Below, piece by piece: positions 26,819 through 36,366 of a stretch of 64,000 bases of DNA. The stretch is taken from contig CAXXDU010000002.1 of the NCBI GenBank assembly GCA_963667535.2, forward strand, positions 3,286,001 through 3,350,000, read 5' to 3'. The position numbers and the translations under genes were made by a program. Position 1 is the stretch's first letter. Each line of letters starts with the position of its first letter. The notes beneath the pieces were generated by a model, which had not been told where the DNA came from, made no database searches, and saw only the letters and a list, made by a program, of their open reading frames with translations. This DNA is from UBA5614 sp963667535 (GTDB lineage Bacteria > Cloacimonadota > Cloacimonadia > Cloacimonadales > Cloacimonadaceae).

Positions 26819-27889
26819 CTATTCTGTACGCATGGCTAAGCCGATTGCAAGTGATAACTGAGGGTCTTTTTTATCCTGAAATTTTTCCGGCATTTCAACA
26901 TTCACGAACGGCATATAAACTTCTGTGGGAATATTAACTTTATCCTGGACAAACTCTAGCAAACCGTTTAGTTTCGCAGTTCCGCCCATCAAATAAATCT
27001 TTCTGAAGTCGCTGTTACCAGCTTCCTTAACATAGAATCTAAGTGAGCGTCTAATTTCCTCAACAATCATGTCTTCGGTTGATTTTTCAGATATATCAAG
27101 CATACTAATGGTAGAGGTAGATGCAACATTTGGATCATCCAATAATCCCCATTCCAATTTATAGACTTCGGCATCATTGAATTCGAGTTGGCGTTTACGC
27201 ATGATGTCACGTGTGACGTGATATCCGCCAAAAGGAATGTCACGAGCAAACATCTTAGAATTTGGACCCCATATAACCATATTTGTTCTGTGTGCTCCAA
27301 GGTTTAGTAACACATAGACACCGTCTTCAACAAATGAATTCAGTGCAAAACAATTGGCTATAGCCAATGAATCCAGGTCTACAATGTTGGGTGATAAACC
27401 AGCCGTTACTAAAATATTTGAATGTTCATTCAAAACATCCTTTGTAGAAGCAGCCAGTAGTATGTTCATATTATTTGTCTTCTCTTCCACACCCAGCACC
27501 TGGTAATCCAACACCATATCATTACCGCTGATTGGAATATGTTTCTTGGCTTCAAAAAACAACGCAGATTCCAATTCATCGTCTGGTAAGAATATAGTTT
27601 TAATCTGTTTGATGCTTGTATTATCTCCACCTATTGAGGTAACCAAGTGTTTAACAGTTTTGGGACTGATATGCAACGTTTTCATCATTTCAGTAATGAT
27701 TGGTGCAAAACGTTCTGGTCTCAAATCTGAAGGCACATACTCAATACCTTGAGGCACTGTGGGTCTAATCTCGTAATTAAGGAGCTTAAAACCTTCGTGC
27801 AAACGCTTAAGGTGGACAATCTTGACGCTGTGAGAACCTATATCGATTCCCACAGATTCCCTGAACTTTACCGGTTTCTTTTTCTTCAT
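26819..27889 (-). CDS. pilM: PilM actin-like pilus assembly ATPase
   Basis: 356 aa, usual PilM length. FtsA/actin fold: phosphate-1 loop VGIDIGSHSVKIVHL at residues 13-27, the SHS2-type 1C region with IKQIKTIFLPDDELESALFF, phosphate-2 YVLLNLGAHRTNMVIW, and adenosine loop IYLMGGTAKLNGL. It binds the PilN cytoplasmic tail and links the cytoplasmic motor to the inner-membrane complex. AGAGGA precedes the ATG. It begins the MNOPQ block behind the pilin genes. Confidence 0.93.
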   Translation of the reverse strand: MKKKKPVKFRESVGIDIGSHSVKIVHLKRLHEGFKLLNYEIRPTVPQGIEYVPSDLRPERFAPIITEMMKTLHISPKTVKHLVTSIGGDNTSIKQIKTIFLPDDELESALFFEAKKHIPISGNDMVLDYQVLGVEEKTNNMNILLAASTKDVLNEHSNILVTAGLSPNIVDLDSLAIANCFALNSFVEDGVYVLLNLGAHRTNMVIWGPNSKMFARDIPFGGYHVTRDIMRKRQLEFNDAEVYKLEWGLLDDPNVASTSTISMLDISEKSTEDMIVEEIRRSLRFYVKEAGNSDFRKIYLMGGTAKLNGLLEFVQDKVNIPTEVYMPFVNVEMPEKFQDKKDPQLSLAIGLAMRTE

Positions 27890-27916
27890 AGTTCCTCTTT
27901 ATCTATCACATTTAAA

Positions 27917-29776
27917 TTAAAATGTCTTCGGTGGCCGACGAAATACCCATGCCTCTGATTCAAAAGGAGTTAAACCGCCTCTCACGTGGACTTCCGGATA
28001 ATCCGGAGGTGTTGTAAAAGAGAAACGATTGTCAAAATGATAGTTCTTTTTATAACCGACTCCACCCCCTGTGGCTCCGGTTGCATTCATACCCTGAAAA
28101 GTAATTCCTAATACAGGGTCGGGATACGGCAATCCGCTCGTTCCACCGCATAAATCTAGTGGGACATCCCAAAGATTATTAGGATTTGGATACTCGCTAT
28201 CAGCAGTATTTCTGTGGACAAATCCGCGTCTTCTTTGTGCAACAGAACCCCACAAATTGATAGAACCTCTTTCCATGTAGGGAAATCCCTGGGGCCAAAG
28301 TGGATTGTACCAAGGTAGATCAATATATCCTGGCCATGGAGCAGTAGCAGTGGGGGGGTATCTTCTTCTATGCAGGTCAATTCTATCCCAAACATAGTTG
28401 TTTGTACCTCTGACCGCTGGTACTGAAGGGTGGGGGTGTTGATATTCAAACGAGAAAACGCCGTCAGTGTGCGAGTCTCCTTCGCCACTACCTAAAGCAC
28501 ATAAAGCTGCATAAATCCATATTCCATCACTGTCAGAAGAGCAATTGGGAGTATTTCTGGTAGAATCTGCCGGATCTCTATACCCGTATTGGACTAAAAT
28601 TGATTTCTCGGATACAATACCTACAAAATCTGTATTATTCCTCGTTGATCCAGGTACTGTGCCATCCGGGCAGTTCCCCATCATTGTACCGGACAGTAAT
28701 ACATTGTCATTAAGGTATAAAGTATCTGTTGAACACCAGGTTTGTGAACCATGGAACGATCCCTTAAGCCACAGCTTTGAATAAACAATGTTTGAGTGGC
28801 CGCTACATGGTCCTGAAGGCCCTGTTGCCCACAGAGTATCATACTTTGTAAAGCTGTTTCTGTACATATAGTTACCGGCTCGGGGAGGATATTGTGACCA
28901 AACGTCAGTTGTGTCCCTGCCAGAGTTGATAACCAAACCATTCCAGGAAGTGTAAGAATCACCGTTAACTTTTACATAGATAATTCTGTTTGAGTTTGGC
29001 GATGTAGGACCCACTGCTGTTCCATGAGCACGTATCAAATCTGCTGTAGGGTTGAATTCCAGCTTAGCGACGTGTTCCCAATAGCCTGCTCTAAAAACCT
29101 GAGCATAGGGGGGGGTACCACTAAATGAGCGAATTGTACCGGATGTATAAACCTGGCCATTAAAAGTAGGCCAACCATTATTTGTACCACCACCTGCCTG
29201 TTTAAGCCAGATATCTGTATTACTGTGAACTTTACCGTATATAACATCAGGTCCCCAAAAGTAAACGTTCGTCCCATTTGTAGATTCTTCGTTATCGGTA
29301 AAATAGTGATATCCGGCAAAACTATTGCGCCGGATACCCTTTTCTCCGTACTTTCTAACTAGTGACAAATTGCTACCAAACATAGAGCTTGATCCTGAGC
29401 CTCTGTTGACCTTGCCCAGTGTTTTAACATTGTAACCTTGCGCAAAATAGAGTCCACCACCAGTATACATGTTCTCTCTAACTACTTTTGTAATTAACTG
29501 ATATGTGTTTTTTGAATGAGAACTTACAACTGTTATGTAGCGAGCTGGAAGGCTAAAGCCCTCTCCATTTTCATCTTTCAATTGGGAAACTATCTGCCCC
29601 CGATACGATTCGGATCTAAGTAAATGTAGTTCCTGTACTGCATCAAAATCATATCTGGAATCCATCGTGTCTTTGAAAGCAAGGGTCGCCATGGTAATGC
29701 CGGACATGACTCCCACGATAGCCAAAGCTAAGGCTATTGTTATATTTCCCCGTTGATTGCGAAGTAAATTATACAT
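27917..29776 (-). CDS. Large DUF4900-like protein with pilin-type N-terminus
   Basis: 619 aa. The N-terminus RNQRGNITIALALAIVGVM looks like a PilX-type minor pilin: a basic leader, Gly, then a hydrophobic helix; no Glu+5 is seen. Residues about 175-215 (YGKVHSNTDIWLK...FNGQVYTSG) match the VH(S/T)N pattern of DUF4900 proteins. The rest is rich in Gly, Pro, Trp, Tyr and Ser, with four Cys-containing stretches (GPCSGH, TWCSTD, GNCPDG, NCSSDSDG), and looks extracellular. GGAGG precedes the ATG. At three times normal pilin size it may be a pilus-tip adhesin or a minor pseudopilin carrying a beta-helix head; this is inference. Confidence 0.8.
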   Translation of the reverse strand: MYNLLRNQRGNITIALALAIVGVMSGITMATLAFKDTMDSRYDFDAVQELHLLRSESYRGQIVSQLKDENGEGFSLPARYITVVSSHSKNTYQLITKVVRENMYTGGGLYFAQGYNVKTLGKVNRGSGSSSMFGSNLSLVRKYGEKGIRRNSFAGYHYFTDNEESTNGTNVYFWGPDVIYGKVHSNTDIWLKQAGGGTNNGWPTFNGQVYTSGTIRSFSGTPPYAQVFRAGYWEHVAKLEFNPTADLIRAHGTAVGPTSPNSNRIIYVKVNGDSYTSWNGLVINSGRDTTDVWSQYPPRAGNYMYRNSFTKYDTLWATGPSGPCSGHSNIVYSKLWLKGSFHGSQTWCSTDTLYLNDNVLLSGTMMGNCPDGTVPGSTRNNTDFVGIVSEKSILVQYGYRDPADSTRNTPNCSSDSDGIWIYAALCALGSGEGDSHTDGVFSFEYQHPHPSVPAVRGTNNYVWDRIDLHRRRYPPTATAPWPGYIDLPWYNPLWPQGFPYMERGSINLWGSVAQRRRGFVHRNTADSEYPNPNNLWDVPLDLCGGTSGLPYPDPVLGITFQGMNATGATGGGVGYKKNYHFDNRFSFTTPPDYPEVHVRGGLTPFESEAWVFRRPPKTF

Positions 29777-29812
29777 CCCTACCTCCTTCGCTGTTCTTTG
29801 TTTTCCTCATAG

Positions 29813-30406
29813 TTACTTCATGGCTATTGCCATTTTTGTCTTATAGGAAATAGTCTTGTATTGACCTTTTCGAATTAATGCCCGTGCGTCAAGTTCGACC
29901 GTTATAACTTTAGTTGATGCTTCGCCAGCATTAGTCTTTGTGAATCTCAGCCCTGTAACATAAATTTTATTATTCCTTGTTGGTTTGGGGAATAAATACA
30001 AAGGAGCCGGAGGTTGTATAGTACCATTCTTATAAGTAGCTCTTACATATCGCCCATCATGAAAAATTCTTACATAGTCACTGACATGAGCGATATTAGT
30101 TGTAGGGGGGTAGAGCATTATGTTTGAGGACGTGTTATTACCCGCTCCAAGAAATTTAACTGAATCTGCAGTTGCAATTCCGGAGAAGATTAAATTTGAC
30201 CCTGATCCGATTGGAATTCCATTCTTTATTGTTTGCATACAATTAAATGCATCTCTTTGCAATTCAATCGTCTGGTTTAGATCAGCAAATTTAGAAAAGA
30301 ATGCACTGAATCCAGTCGCAGCCACAGCCATCAACACACCGGATATTACTATCACAACCATGAGTTCGGTTATCGTAAAACCAGCTTGAGAACGTATTAA
30401 TTTCAT
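29813..30406 (-). CDS. Type IV pilin-like (GspH/FimT-like) minor pilin
   Basis: 197 aa from the ATG at 30406, which has AGGA seven bases upstream and gives a short prepilin leader KLIRSQAG before FTITELMVVIVISGVLM, with the conserved Glu at +5 (FTITE). The longer frame to 30439 has no site. The globular part is a pilin beta domain, with no Cys pair seen. A prepilin peptidase would process it, but none is in the window. It lies between the PilV-like and PilX-like genes, the usual place of minor pilins that prime assembly. Confidence 0.88.
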   Translation of the reverse strand: MKLIRSQAGFTITELMVVIVISGVLMAVAATGFSAFFSKFADLNQTIELQRDAFNCMQTIKNGIPIGSGSNLIFSGIATADSVKFLGAGNNTSSNIMLYPPTTNIAHVSDYVRIFHDGRYVRATYKNGTIQPPAPLYLFPKPTRNNKIYVTGLRFTKTNAGEASTKVITVELDARALIRKGQYKTISYKTKMAIAMK

Positions 30407-30438
30407 TTTTTTATCCTGTCTGCCCTTAATCGATTCCA

Positions 30439-30858
30439 TTAATAGAAATCTTCTCGGACGACAATACTGCGAGCAGTGTTATCCCCGGGTTCCTGCCATT
30501 TGACAGTGATCTCAAGTGCAGAATATGGAACAACCATTCCGAACGCATTTTCAAAAGTTTCACTCAGTCTTGTTGACATTATCCCGGTTAACAGTCTTCC
30601 ACGATTCAACCGATCAATGACAACCGTGCGGTTGCTGAACAAATCAAACTCTTTGTAATTCTTTTTATAGTATGTTTGCCAATCAAGCTCGCCTGAAGCA
30701 TGCAGGGTTGCAACTCTGTCATGATAATTTCGTTGCACCTGCTTTTCTGCATACAGGATTCCGGTGTATATACTAATCATAGCAAATGCTACTATTATTA
30801 GTGTTGCAAGAATTTCCAGCAAGGTCATACCTTGTTCGTCATATAGTCTTGCAATCAT
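30439..30858 (-). CDS. PilV/GspI-like minor pilin
   Basis: 139 aa. Prepilin leader IARLYDEQG then MTLLEILATLIIVAFAMIS with Glu+5. A short globular part follows, ending TARSIVVREDFY. GAGGAG precedes the ATG and the stop abuts the frame of the next minor pilin. The methionine at +1 in place of Phe is tolerated by prepilin peptidases. Probable minor pilin of the same machine. Confidence 0.87.
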   Translation of the reverse strand: MIARLYDEQGMTLLEILATLIIVAFAMISIYTGILYAEKQVQRNYHDRVATLHASGELDWQTYYKKNYKEFDLFSNRTVVIDRLNRGRLLTGIMSTRLSETFENAFGMVVPYSALEITVKWQEPGDNTARSIVVREDFY

Positions 30859-30914
30859 CTATTCTCCTCAGCTTCGGAAAAATTGGCAATCACCAAATTT
30901 ATCCGGTTCACTGC

Positions 30915-31970
30915 TTAAAAACCAGCTCCGGTGGCAAACATCTTTGGATTTTCAGCTAGTTCTTCAGCAATAGTGCGTTCAACTAAATTATTCATGACCA
31001 GGTTATACAGAGACTGATCTCTGGTCTGCATACCTTCTTTACTTCCAGATTGAATAACAGACGGTATCTGATATGTTTTTTCTTCACGAATCAGGTTTCT
31101 GACTGCAGCATTAGCAATCATTATTTCTACGGCAGGTACACGTCCCTTGCCATCTTTTGTTGGCAGTAGGGTCTGTGCAACAACCGCTTCCAAAGACTCG
31201 GACAGCATTGAACGTACTTGTTGTTGCTGTTCTTTGGGAAACATATCTATAATACGATCGATCGACTTTGTACAGCTTCCGGTATGAAGGGTAGCAAAAA
31301 CCAAATGTCCCGTTTCTGCAGCAGTTAGTGCCAGAGAAACAGTTTCCAGGTCACGCATTTCACCTACAAGTATGACATCCGGGTCTTCACGCAGCGCAGA
31401 ACGCAAAGCAGCTGTAAAAGACCAGGTATCATGACCCAATTCACGCTGATTAATCAGAGAATTTTTACTTCTGTGAACAAATTCAATGGGATCTTCGATT
31501 GTGATAATATGGCAAGCCCGATTGTCGTTGATAGAGTCAATCATAGTCGCCAAGGTGGTGGATTTACCACTTCCTGTCGGACCGGTGACGAGAATCAACC
31601 CTTTTTCCTTTGTCGTCAATTTCTTGAGTACTTCAGGCAGATGCAATTCTTCATATTGTTTGATTTCATTCGGAATAACACGAAAAGCTGCCGCTATACC
31701 ATTTATCTGGTTAAAAGCATTCACACGGAATCTGACATCATTACTCAATTTTGTCGAGAAATCGATTTCAAGATTCTTCTTGAATAAGTCTTGTTGAACT
31801 TCATTCATTACGCTGAAAACCAGATTTTCAAGTTCTTCTACCGTAAGAATTGGTAAGTTCAATCTCTTCATCCGTCCGTTTACTCTCACCATCGGATGAG
31901 ACCCGGAACTTACATGTAAATCCGATGCTCCGGCTTCTGCGGTGAAGCGCAGTAACTCTTGAATGGTCAA
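30915..31970 (-). CDS. pilT: Pilus retraction ATPase
   Basis: 351 aa, typical PilT length. N-terminal PAS-like domain with ASDLHVSSGSHPMVRVNG; Walker A GPTGSGKST at about 127-135; Asp box ITIEDPIEF; Walker B region REDPDVILVGEMRD near 190-203; His box TGHLVFATLHT. The C-terminal retraction motif AIRNLI appears as AAVRNLIREEKT. PilT powers depolymerisation of pili, so this machine is a retractile type IV pilus as well as a possible secretion system. The start is TTG, five bases after AGGAGG; no ATG is available there. It follows pilA by 18 bp. Confidence 0.95.
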   Translation of the reverse strand: MTIQELLRFTAEAGASDLHVSSGSHPMVRVNGRMKRLNLPILTVEELENLVFSVMNEVQQDLFKKNLEIDFSTKLSNDVRFRVNAFNQINGIAAAFRVIPNEIKQYEELHLPEVLKKLTTKEKGLILVTGPTGSGKSTTLATMIDSINDNRACHIITIEDPIEFVHRSKNSLINQRELGHDTWSFTAALRSALREDPDVILVGEMRDLETVSLALTAAETGHLVFATLHTGSCTKSIDRIIDMFPKEQQQQVRSMLSESLEAVVAQTLLPTKDGKGRVPAVEIMIANAAVRNLIREEKTYQIPSVIQSGSKEGMQTRDQSLYNLVMNNLVERTIAEELAENPKMFATGAGF

Positions 31971-31988
31971 ATTATCCTCCTAAGGAGA

Positions 31989-32447
31989 TTAATTGGATGT
32001 AGAGCCACCCTCGTCTGTTTCAGTTCCCCCGGTATCAGGATTAGTCCAGTTATCAATACCATAACCATGGAATTTTGTCTCTTCAACATCATACCAAACC
32101 TGTTTCCCTTCGCCTGAAGCGAAATCTGCTGTTGAGGTAGCAACATACTTTTTGGGTGGATTGCCGACAACTTCAAAGTTCCAATGCTTAAGCGTTGATT
32201 GACCAAGGCGTGAATCCTTTTGTGCAAGCTCAATTGAATAGCCCTCAGATGTTCCATTCGTTTGTACAAATACGTCATACGCTGTACGAATTGAGCGGAT
32301 AGCAGTCTGTGCTTCTGTTGAACGTGATTTTTCCACATAACGAAGGTAACGTGGGACTGCAAAGGCAGCAAGTATGGCCACGATAATAACCACGACCAAA
32401 ATTTCGATGAGAGTGAATCCTTTCTGATTCTTCATTTTTCTCAGCAT
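31989..32447 (-). CDS. pilA: Major type IV pilin/GspG-like
   Basis: 152 aa. Leader LRKMKNQKG then FTLIEILVVVIIVAILAAFA, the classic class III signal with Glu+5, then an alpha-1 helix (VPRYLRYVEKSRSTEAQTAI) of GspG/PilA type. The C-terminus is acidic and Gly/Thr/Ser-rich, ending TDEGGSTSN, without the Cys pair common in proteobacterial pilins. AGGAGG precedes the ATG. It heads the cluster and is preceded by about 560 bp without genes, so a promoter is expected there. Confidence 0.93.
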   Translation of the reverse strand: MLRKMKNQKGFTLIEILVVVIIVAILAAFAVPRYLRYVEKSRSTEAQTAIRSIRTAYDVFVQTNGTSEGYSIELAQKDSRLGQSTLKHWNFEVVGNPPKKYVATSTADFASGEGKQVWYDVEETKFHGYGIDNWTNPDTGGTETDEGGSTSN

Positions 32448-33010
32448 TATATCCTCCTAAAGGGGTTTTAATTCTGTGATATTACTTCTTGCACAATACG
32501 TGCCAAAACAGATGAAAATATTTCCATCCAACCCAATAAAAAAAATTTACATGCTACACTTTCTCCGAATGTTTTAGCCCTTTTACAATCCATTTTGATA
32601 TACTGATTTCATATAATGCCATTCTATCTATACAGATAAAGTAATAAGCTAATGTTTTTACATAAATCTCAATCCTGATTTTCGTCAATAATAAATTGCA
32701 TTCTTTCTATAAAATTTTTAATTTTTACACATGGCTGAGGGTTAGATGCCCGATGCAAGCTACTTTGTACCTGTCAGTATTTTCGGATGCTTTCAAAGCT
32801 TTGAAATTCCTGTTTCCCCTAAACTAACAGTTTCTCACTATATTTTGTTTCGATACAATTGCTCTTTTTTTCGTATCTCATCTTGTAAGAGAATCAGTTA
32901 TTCATTTGTGCTTCTGAAAAACTACATTGAAAACATAATTCTCTTGACGACAATAATCTGTAAAAAGAAGTTGTTTTTTATTATAAAGTAGGATAATTAA
33001 GGAGTTAACA
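32448..33010. other. Divergent intergenic region between pilA and the parvulin chaperone gene
   Basis: 563 bp, very AT-rich, no supported coding frame. It must hold the promoters of the pilus operon (minus) and of the chaperone gene (plus). TTGACG at 32944-32949 is a plausible -35 for the chaperone, 67 bp before its ATG; no clear -10 follows. For pilA I see only CGTCAA (minus-strand TTGACG) at 32683-32688, about 240 bp from the start. No riboswitch was recognised. Confidence 0.5.
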
Positions 33011-35101
33011 ATGTTCCGATTTCTCCGTACAATTAGCATTTTAACATGTCTTGCGCTGTTATTAGGTTCTATGTATGCAGTCAAAAAATCAACCACAGTT
33101 AAATCAAAGGCAAAAACTACGGTTGAAGATAAGGTAGTAGCAAAACCCGAAATCAAAGTTCCTGAAGCTGATGTATTGGCTCGATATGATGGAGGAATGA
33201 TTACTAAACAGGATTTGGATAAGAAAATCTCAAAGCTTCCACCCCAATCACAGAGTAAATTTAAAACTGTGGAAGGTCAGGAACAAATACTAGATATGAT
33301 GTGTGTCGAAGACATTTTCTATCGAAAAGCTATTGATATGAAACTTTTGACAGAGCCGGTAGTCATGGAAAAGGTTAATGCTGCTAAGAAACAGGTTATG
33401 ATTCAGGAATATTACAAACGAAACGTTAATGGCAAAGTGAAACTGACTGAAGCAGATAAACAAGCCTATTATAATCAAAACAAGAAAGATTTCTTCGTAC
33501 AACCTAACATTACAATACTATACATTCAGACAGCAGATGAAATACAAGCAAATAAAGTTTTGGATGAAATAAATAAAGGAGTTCCATTCGATACTTTGTC
33601 AGCTCGGTATTCAATAAATACTTATGCCAAAGGTATCAATGGTAAAATCAAAAACATTCGTCTCAATGGTTACATCCCGGGTGTTGGTAATGACGCTGAG
33701 TTGGATAGTATTATTAGTGCAAATCCTGTCGATACTTCCAGATACCTTGGTCCACTTAAGACCACTTCAGGATGGAGCATAATTCAGATTGTCGAGAAGA
33801 TTGAAGGTAGCCAGCGTACTTATCTTGACTCTGAAAGTGAAATCGACCAACGACTCCGTCCAAAGAAAGAAGCAGACCTTATGAATCAGGTTATTAATAA
33901 ACAAAAAGAAATTTATAAGGTTGTACTTGATTCTACGACTCTAAATACGATTAATCTCAGAGAACCCGTTAAAAACGCTGAAATTGAGAACAAAAAAATA
34001 GTCTCGTCTACAGAAGCAACTCTAAACATGACGGTAAAAAGCGTTCTGGATAAATTTAACAAAATGTCTCCTCAGGAGCAGATGATGTATATCAAGGGTG
34101 GCGGAGCAATACAAATGGTTAATCAGGATATCACCCGTACATTAATGTATCTGGATGCCTCAAAAGATAAATCATACGAAGATTCTCTGGCTGTAAATGA
34201 AGACTTTAAACAATCACAACGCTATTATGTCCTGCAGGAAGTTTACAAACAGCTTGTTGTTGATAAAATAAATGTGACCTCTGCAGATGCAAAAGATTAC
34301 TTCAATAACAATCAGGAAGCATACACGACACCCGCTGCCAAAAAGATTCTGGTAATCTGGTGCAAGGACGAAAAGACTGCTGGTAAAGCATATAAAAAAT
34401 TCGTTAAGGCTGTTAAGAAACACGATAAAAAAGTTATTGCGGAAATTATTGAGAAGTACTCAGTCAAACCGGAATTGGATACACTTGATAATGTCTACCA
34501 CAACGGTGTTGTAACAAATATTGGCGCAGATCAAAATCTATCTGATTTAATCTGGTCTACTCCCGTAGGTAGTGTTAGTCCAATAACTAAATCTGCAAAG
34601 AATGACGTACTCTTCTTTAGTGTTATTGAAGAAAGGCCTGCTTTCGTAAAGAGTTTCATTGAAGTTGAACCTCGTATCACAGGTCAGCTTAAGAAAGAAA
34701 AAGAGAAGACTCAGATGGAAACTGTCAAGGAGCAACTCTTTACTCAGTATAACATGAAAAAATATCCTGAAAAACTACAGATTATGCTTACTGCCGATGA
34801 ATTGTTTGAGATGTCTGACAACTCTTCACGCCAGCGTAAATACAAAGATTCTATTGTGTATTATGACCAGATTATCAAGTTCTATCCCAATGGTAAGGAT
34901 GATTATAAGGCTTCATTCATGAAAGCTTTCTTAATCACTGAAGAGATGAGTAATAAAGAAGAAGGATTAAAGCTCTTTAAAGAATTCTTGCAAAAATACT
35001 CTACTGGTGAGCTCAACGAATCAGCTCAATATATGATCGATGAACTGGAAGGTAAACATCAACCTATGGACGAGTTGACTGCTCCCGAATCGGAAGAATA
35101 A
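33011..35101 (+). CDS. Periplasmic parvulin-type peptidyl-prolyl isomerase/chaperone with TPR-like tail
   Basis: 696 aa with a signal peptide (residues 1-23) and AAGGAG before the ATG. Layout resembles SurA/PrsA/PpiD: a helical N-domain (about 55-160; VLARYDGGMITKQDLDKKI), a first PPIC domain (about 165-280; PFDTLSARYS, PVDTSRYLGPLKTTSGWSII), a helical insert, a second PPIC-like domain (about 435-550; IIEKYSVKPELDT, VGSVSPITKSAKNDVLFF), then a TPR-like C-terminus (about 590-690; RKYKDSIVYYDQIIKFYP). Expected role: folding of outer-membrane and secreted proteins in the periplasm. It faces the pilus operon across the intergenic region and is followed by a strong terminator. Confidence 0.9.
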   Translation: MFRFLRTISILTCLALLLGSMYAVKKSTTVKSKAKTTVEDKVVAKPEIKVPEADVLARYDGGMITKQDLDKKISKLPPQSQSKFKTVEGQEQILDMMCVEDIFYRKAIDMKLLTEPVVMEKVNAAKKQVMIQEYYKRNVNGKVKLTEADKQAYYNQNKKDFFVQPNITILYIQTADEIQANKVLDEINKGVPFDTLSARYSINTYAKGINGKIKNIRLNGYIPGVGNDAELDSIISANPVDTSRYLGPLKTTSGWSIIQIVEKIEGSQRTYLDSESEIDQRLRPKKEADLMNQVINKQKEIYKVVLDSTTLNTINLREPVKNAEIENKKIVSSTEATLNMTVKSVLDKFNKMSPQEQMMYIKGGGAIQMVNQDITRTLMYLDASKDKSYEDSLAVNEDFKQSQRYYVLQEVYKQLVVDKINVTSADAKDYFNNNQEAYTTPAAKKILVIWCKDEKTAGKAYKKFVKAVKKHDKKVIAEIIEKYSVKPELDTLDNVYHNGVVTNIGADQNLSDLIWSTPVGSVSPITKSAKNDVLFFSVIEERPAFVKSFIEVEPRITGQLKKEKEKTQMETVKEQLFTQYNMKKYPEKLQIMLTADELFEMSDNSSRQRKYKDSIVYYDQIIKFYPNGKDDYKASFMKAFLITEEMSNKEEGLKLFKEFLQKYSTGELNESAQYMIDELEGKHQPMDELTAPESEE

Positions 35102-35126
35102 TCTATAAATAAATTACTAATATAGA

Positions 35127-35158
35127 AAAGAGGGTGATTGATTGTCACCCTCTTTTTT
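35127..35158 (+). terminator. Terminator of the parvulin chaperone gene
   Basis: Perfect 11-bp stem AAAGAGGGTGA/TCACCCTCTTT with a 7-nt loop, ending in TTTTTT. Begins 26 bp past the stop. Confidence 0.9.
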
Positions 35159-36366
35159 ACATTATCAATATTAGTTACATATACATTGGGTATATGATAA
35201 ACTTAGATTTGCTATAGTTACTTATCTGCCTTGTACTTTTTATCAGTCATTGTAGTTTACTCGAAGTTCTTTGGTCCAAAATCCGTTCAATTGTATAACA
35301 TGCTACCAGATATATCAATGGGTCTATAACAGTTCGATAACGGTAGATCCAACCCCTCACAAAGCATGTTGAATTGTGTTGATCACTATGATGCTAAAAC
35401 TAAGCATTAGAATGATATGATGCTTTTTTCATTCCCCAATAAAATGCATACAATGATAAATAGAGAAATTAAGAACTCTATGATAATCACGAAGCTCAAT
35501 TCTCTACCCAAGGGTAGATTGAACTTAAAACCGGACCCAAGCATAAAAGTTCTCAGTAAAACCATCTGCCAATAAGCCAATGCATTGTAATAGAGCTTCT
35601 CTCCAAGATTAAATTGATATGGTCTCAAACCATGTTTATGCACAAACATTACATTCACAGGGTTAATGAATCAATCGTAGCTAATTTTAGCCTTTGATTA
35701 TTGAATCCACCTGCGCCGGAAATACTTTTTCTGTAAGATCTGCAACTGCCCTTACTGTATTTTAATATCCGAATTTTTTATCGGTTACAATCGCTGTACG
35801 GGGAGTAAAGAACATCTTTGCCAATCTGTGTATTAACAACCGCATTCCGGAATTAATATCGTAGACATTTATAAGGAACAATCATTTACTATTATCAAAT
35901 CCCAATTCTGTTGCTGACAACATTCAACCAAGCCGGAAGAAAGAAAGGGATACTGCCTTCTTCATCGTAAGTAGGGACAATCACTTATACTGATTTGTTC
36001 ATATCTCTATTTCCTATTCAGCTTTTGAGAAAATCTTTTGTCAGACGACAAAAATAAATTGTTACCTGCAAAGAATTTACAAATCACCTTGTTTAATTGC
36101 ATATCCTCTATTAAATTCTTAATTGACGATAGGGGTTTTCAGGGAGTCTGCAGGGAGTATTCAGTGACTTTAGTCTCCAATGACTCACTACAGATTCTCA
36201 TTCGAGTTCTCGGATAATTCTAAAGTCAGTTAAGGTATTAGCAGAGGTTAATAATGAATAATGCAATGGCGGTTGCCTTTAGCATATGGGCTATACAAGA
36301 TCGGGCAATACTGCAAAAGACACTTCAGTGTTATATATGCTTCTTAGTTTAGGTATTATGTTAAAC
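35159..36366. other. 1.2-kb gene-poor region holding a decayed gene
   Basis: No intact gene is supported. Part of it (35407-36002) reads on the minus strand as broken fragments of a glycosyltransferase-like protein. The stretches 35159-35406 and 36003-36366 show only short frames with no ribosome binding site. The pattern is of ongoing gene decay rather than regulatory DNA. Confidence 0.6.
35407..36002 (-). pseudogene. Degraded family-2 glycosyltransferase-like gene
   Basis: On the minus strand an ATG at 36002 behind AGGAAA reads MNKSV, then a nonsense TAA at codon 6, then in frame VIVPTYDEEGSIPFFLPAWL, a classic GT2 N-terminus. After stops and a +1 shift the next frame reads QQNWDLIIVNDCS, the GT2 nucleotide-binding strand with its VNDxS motif. 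The usual 60-100 residues after it are missing. VYDINSGMRL then appears, similar to the DINSGLRLF motif of polyprenyl-phosphate glycosyltransferases. The last 83-codon frame (35407-35658) has LLRTFMLGSG...LPLGRELSF and a membrane helix, like the C-terminal end of such enzymes. The stretch between is not assignable. Multiple independent lesions make sequencing error unlikely. Confidence 0.5.

Noticed and set aside
32746..32991. 81-codon frame in the pilA-chaperone gap
   Set aside because: No ribosome binding site, low-complexity composition and it would occupy the promoter area.
35407..35658. 83-codon minus frame as an intact small gene
   Set aside because: It reads as the C-terminal remnant of a broken glycosyltransferase and has no ribosome binding site of its own.
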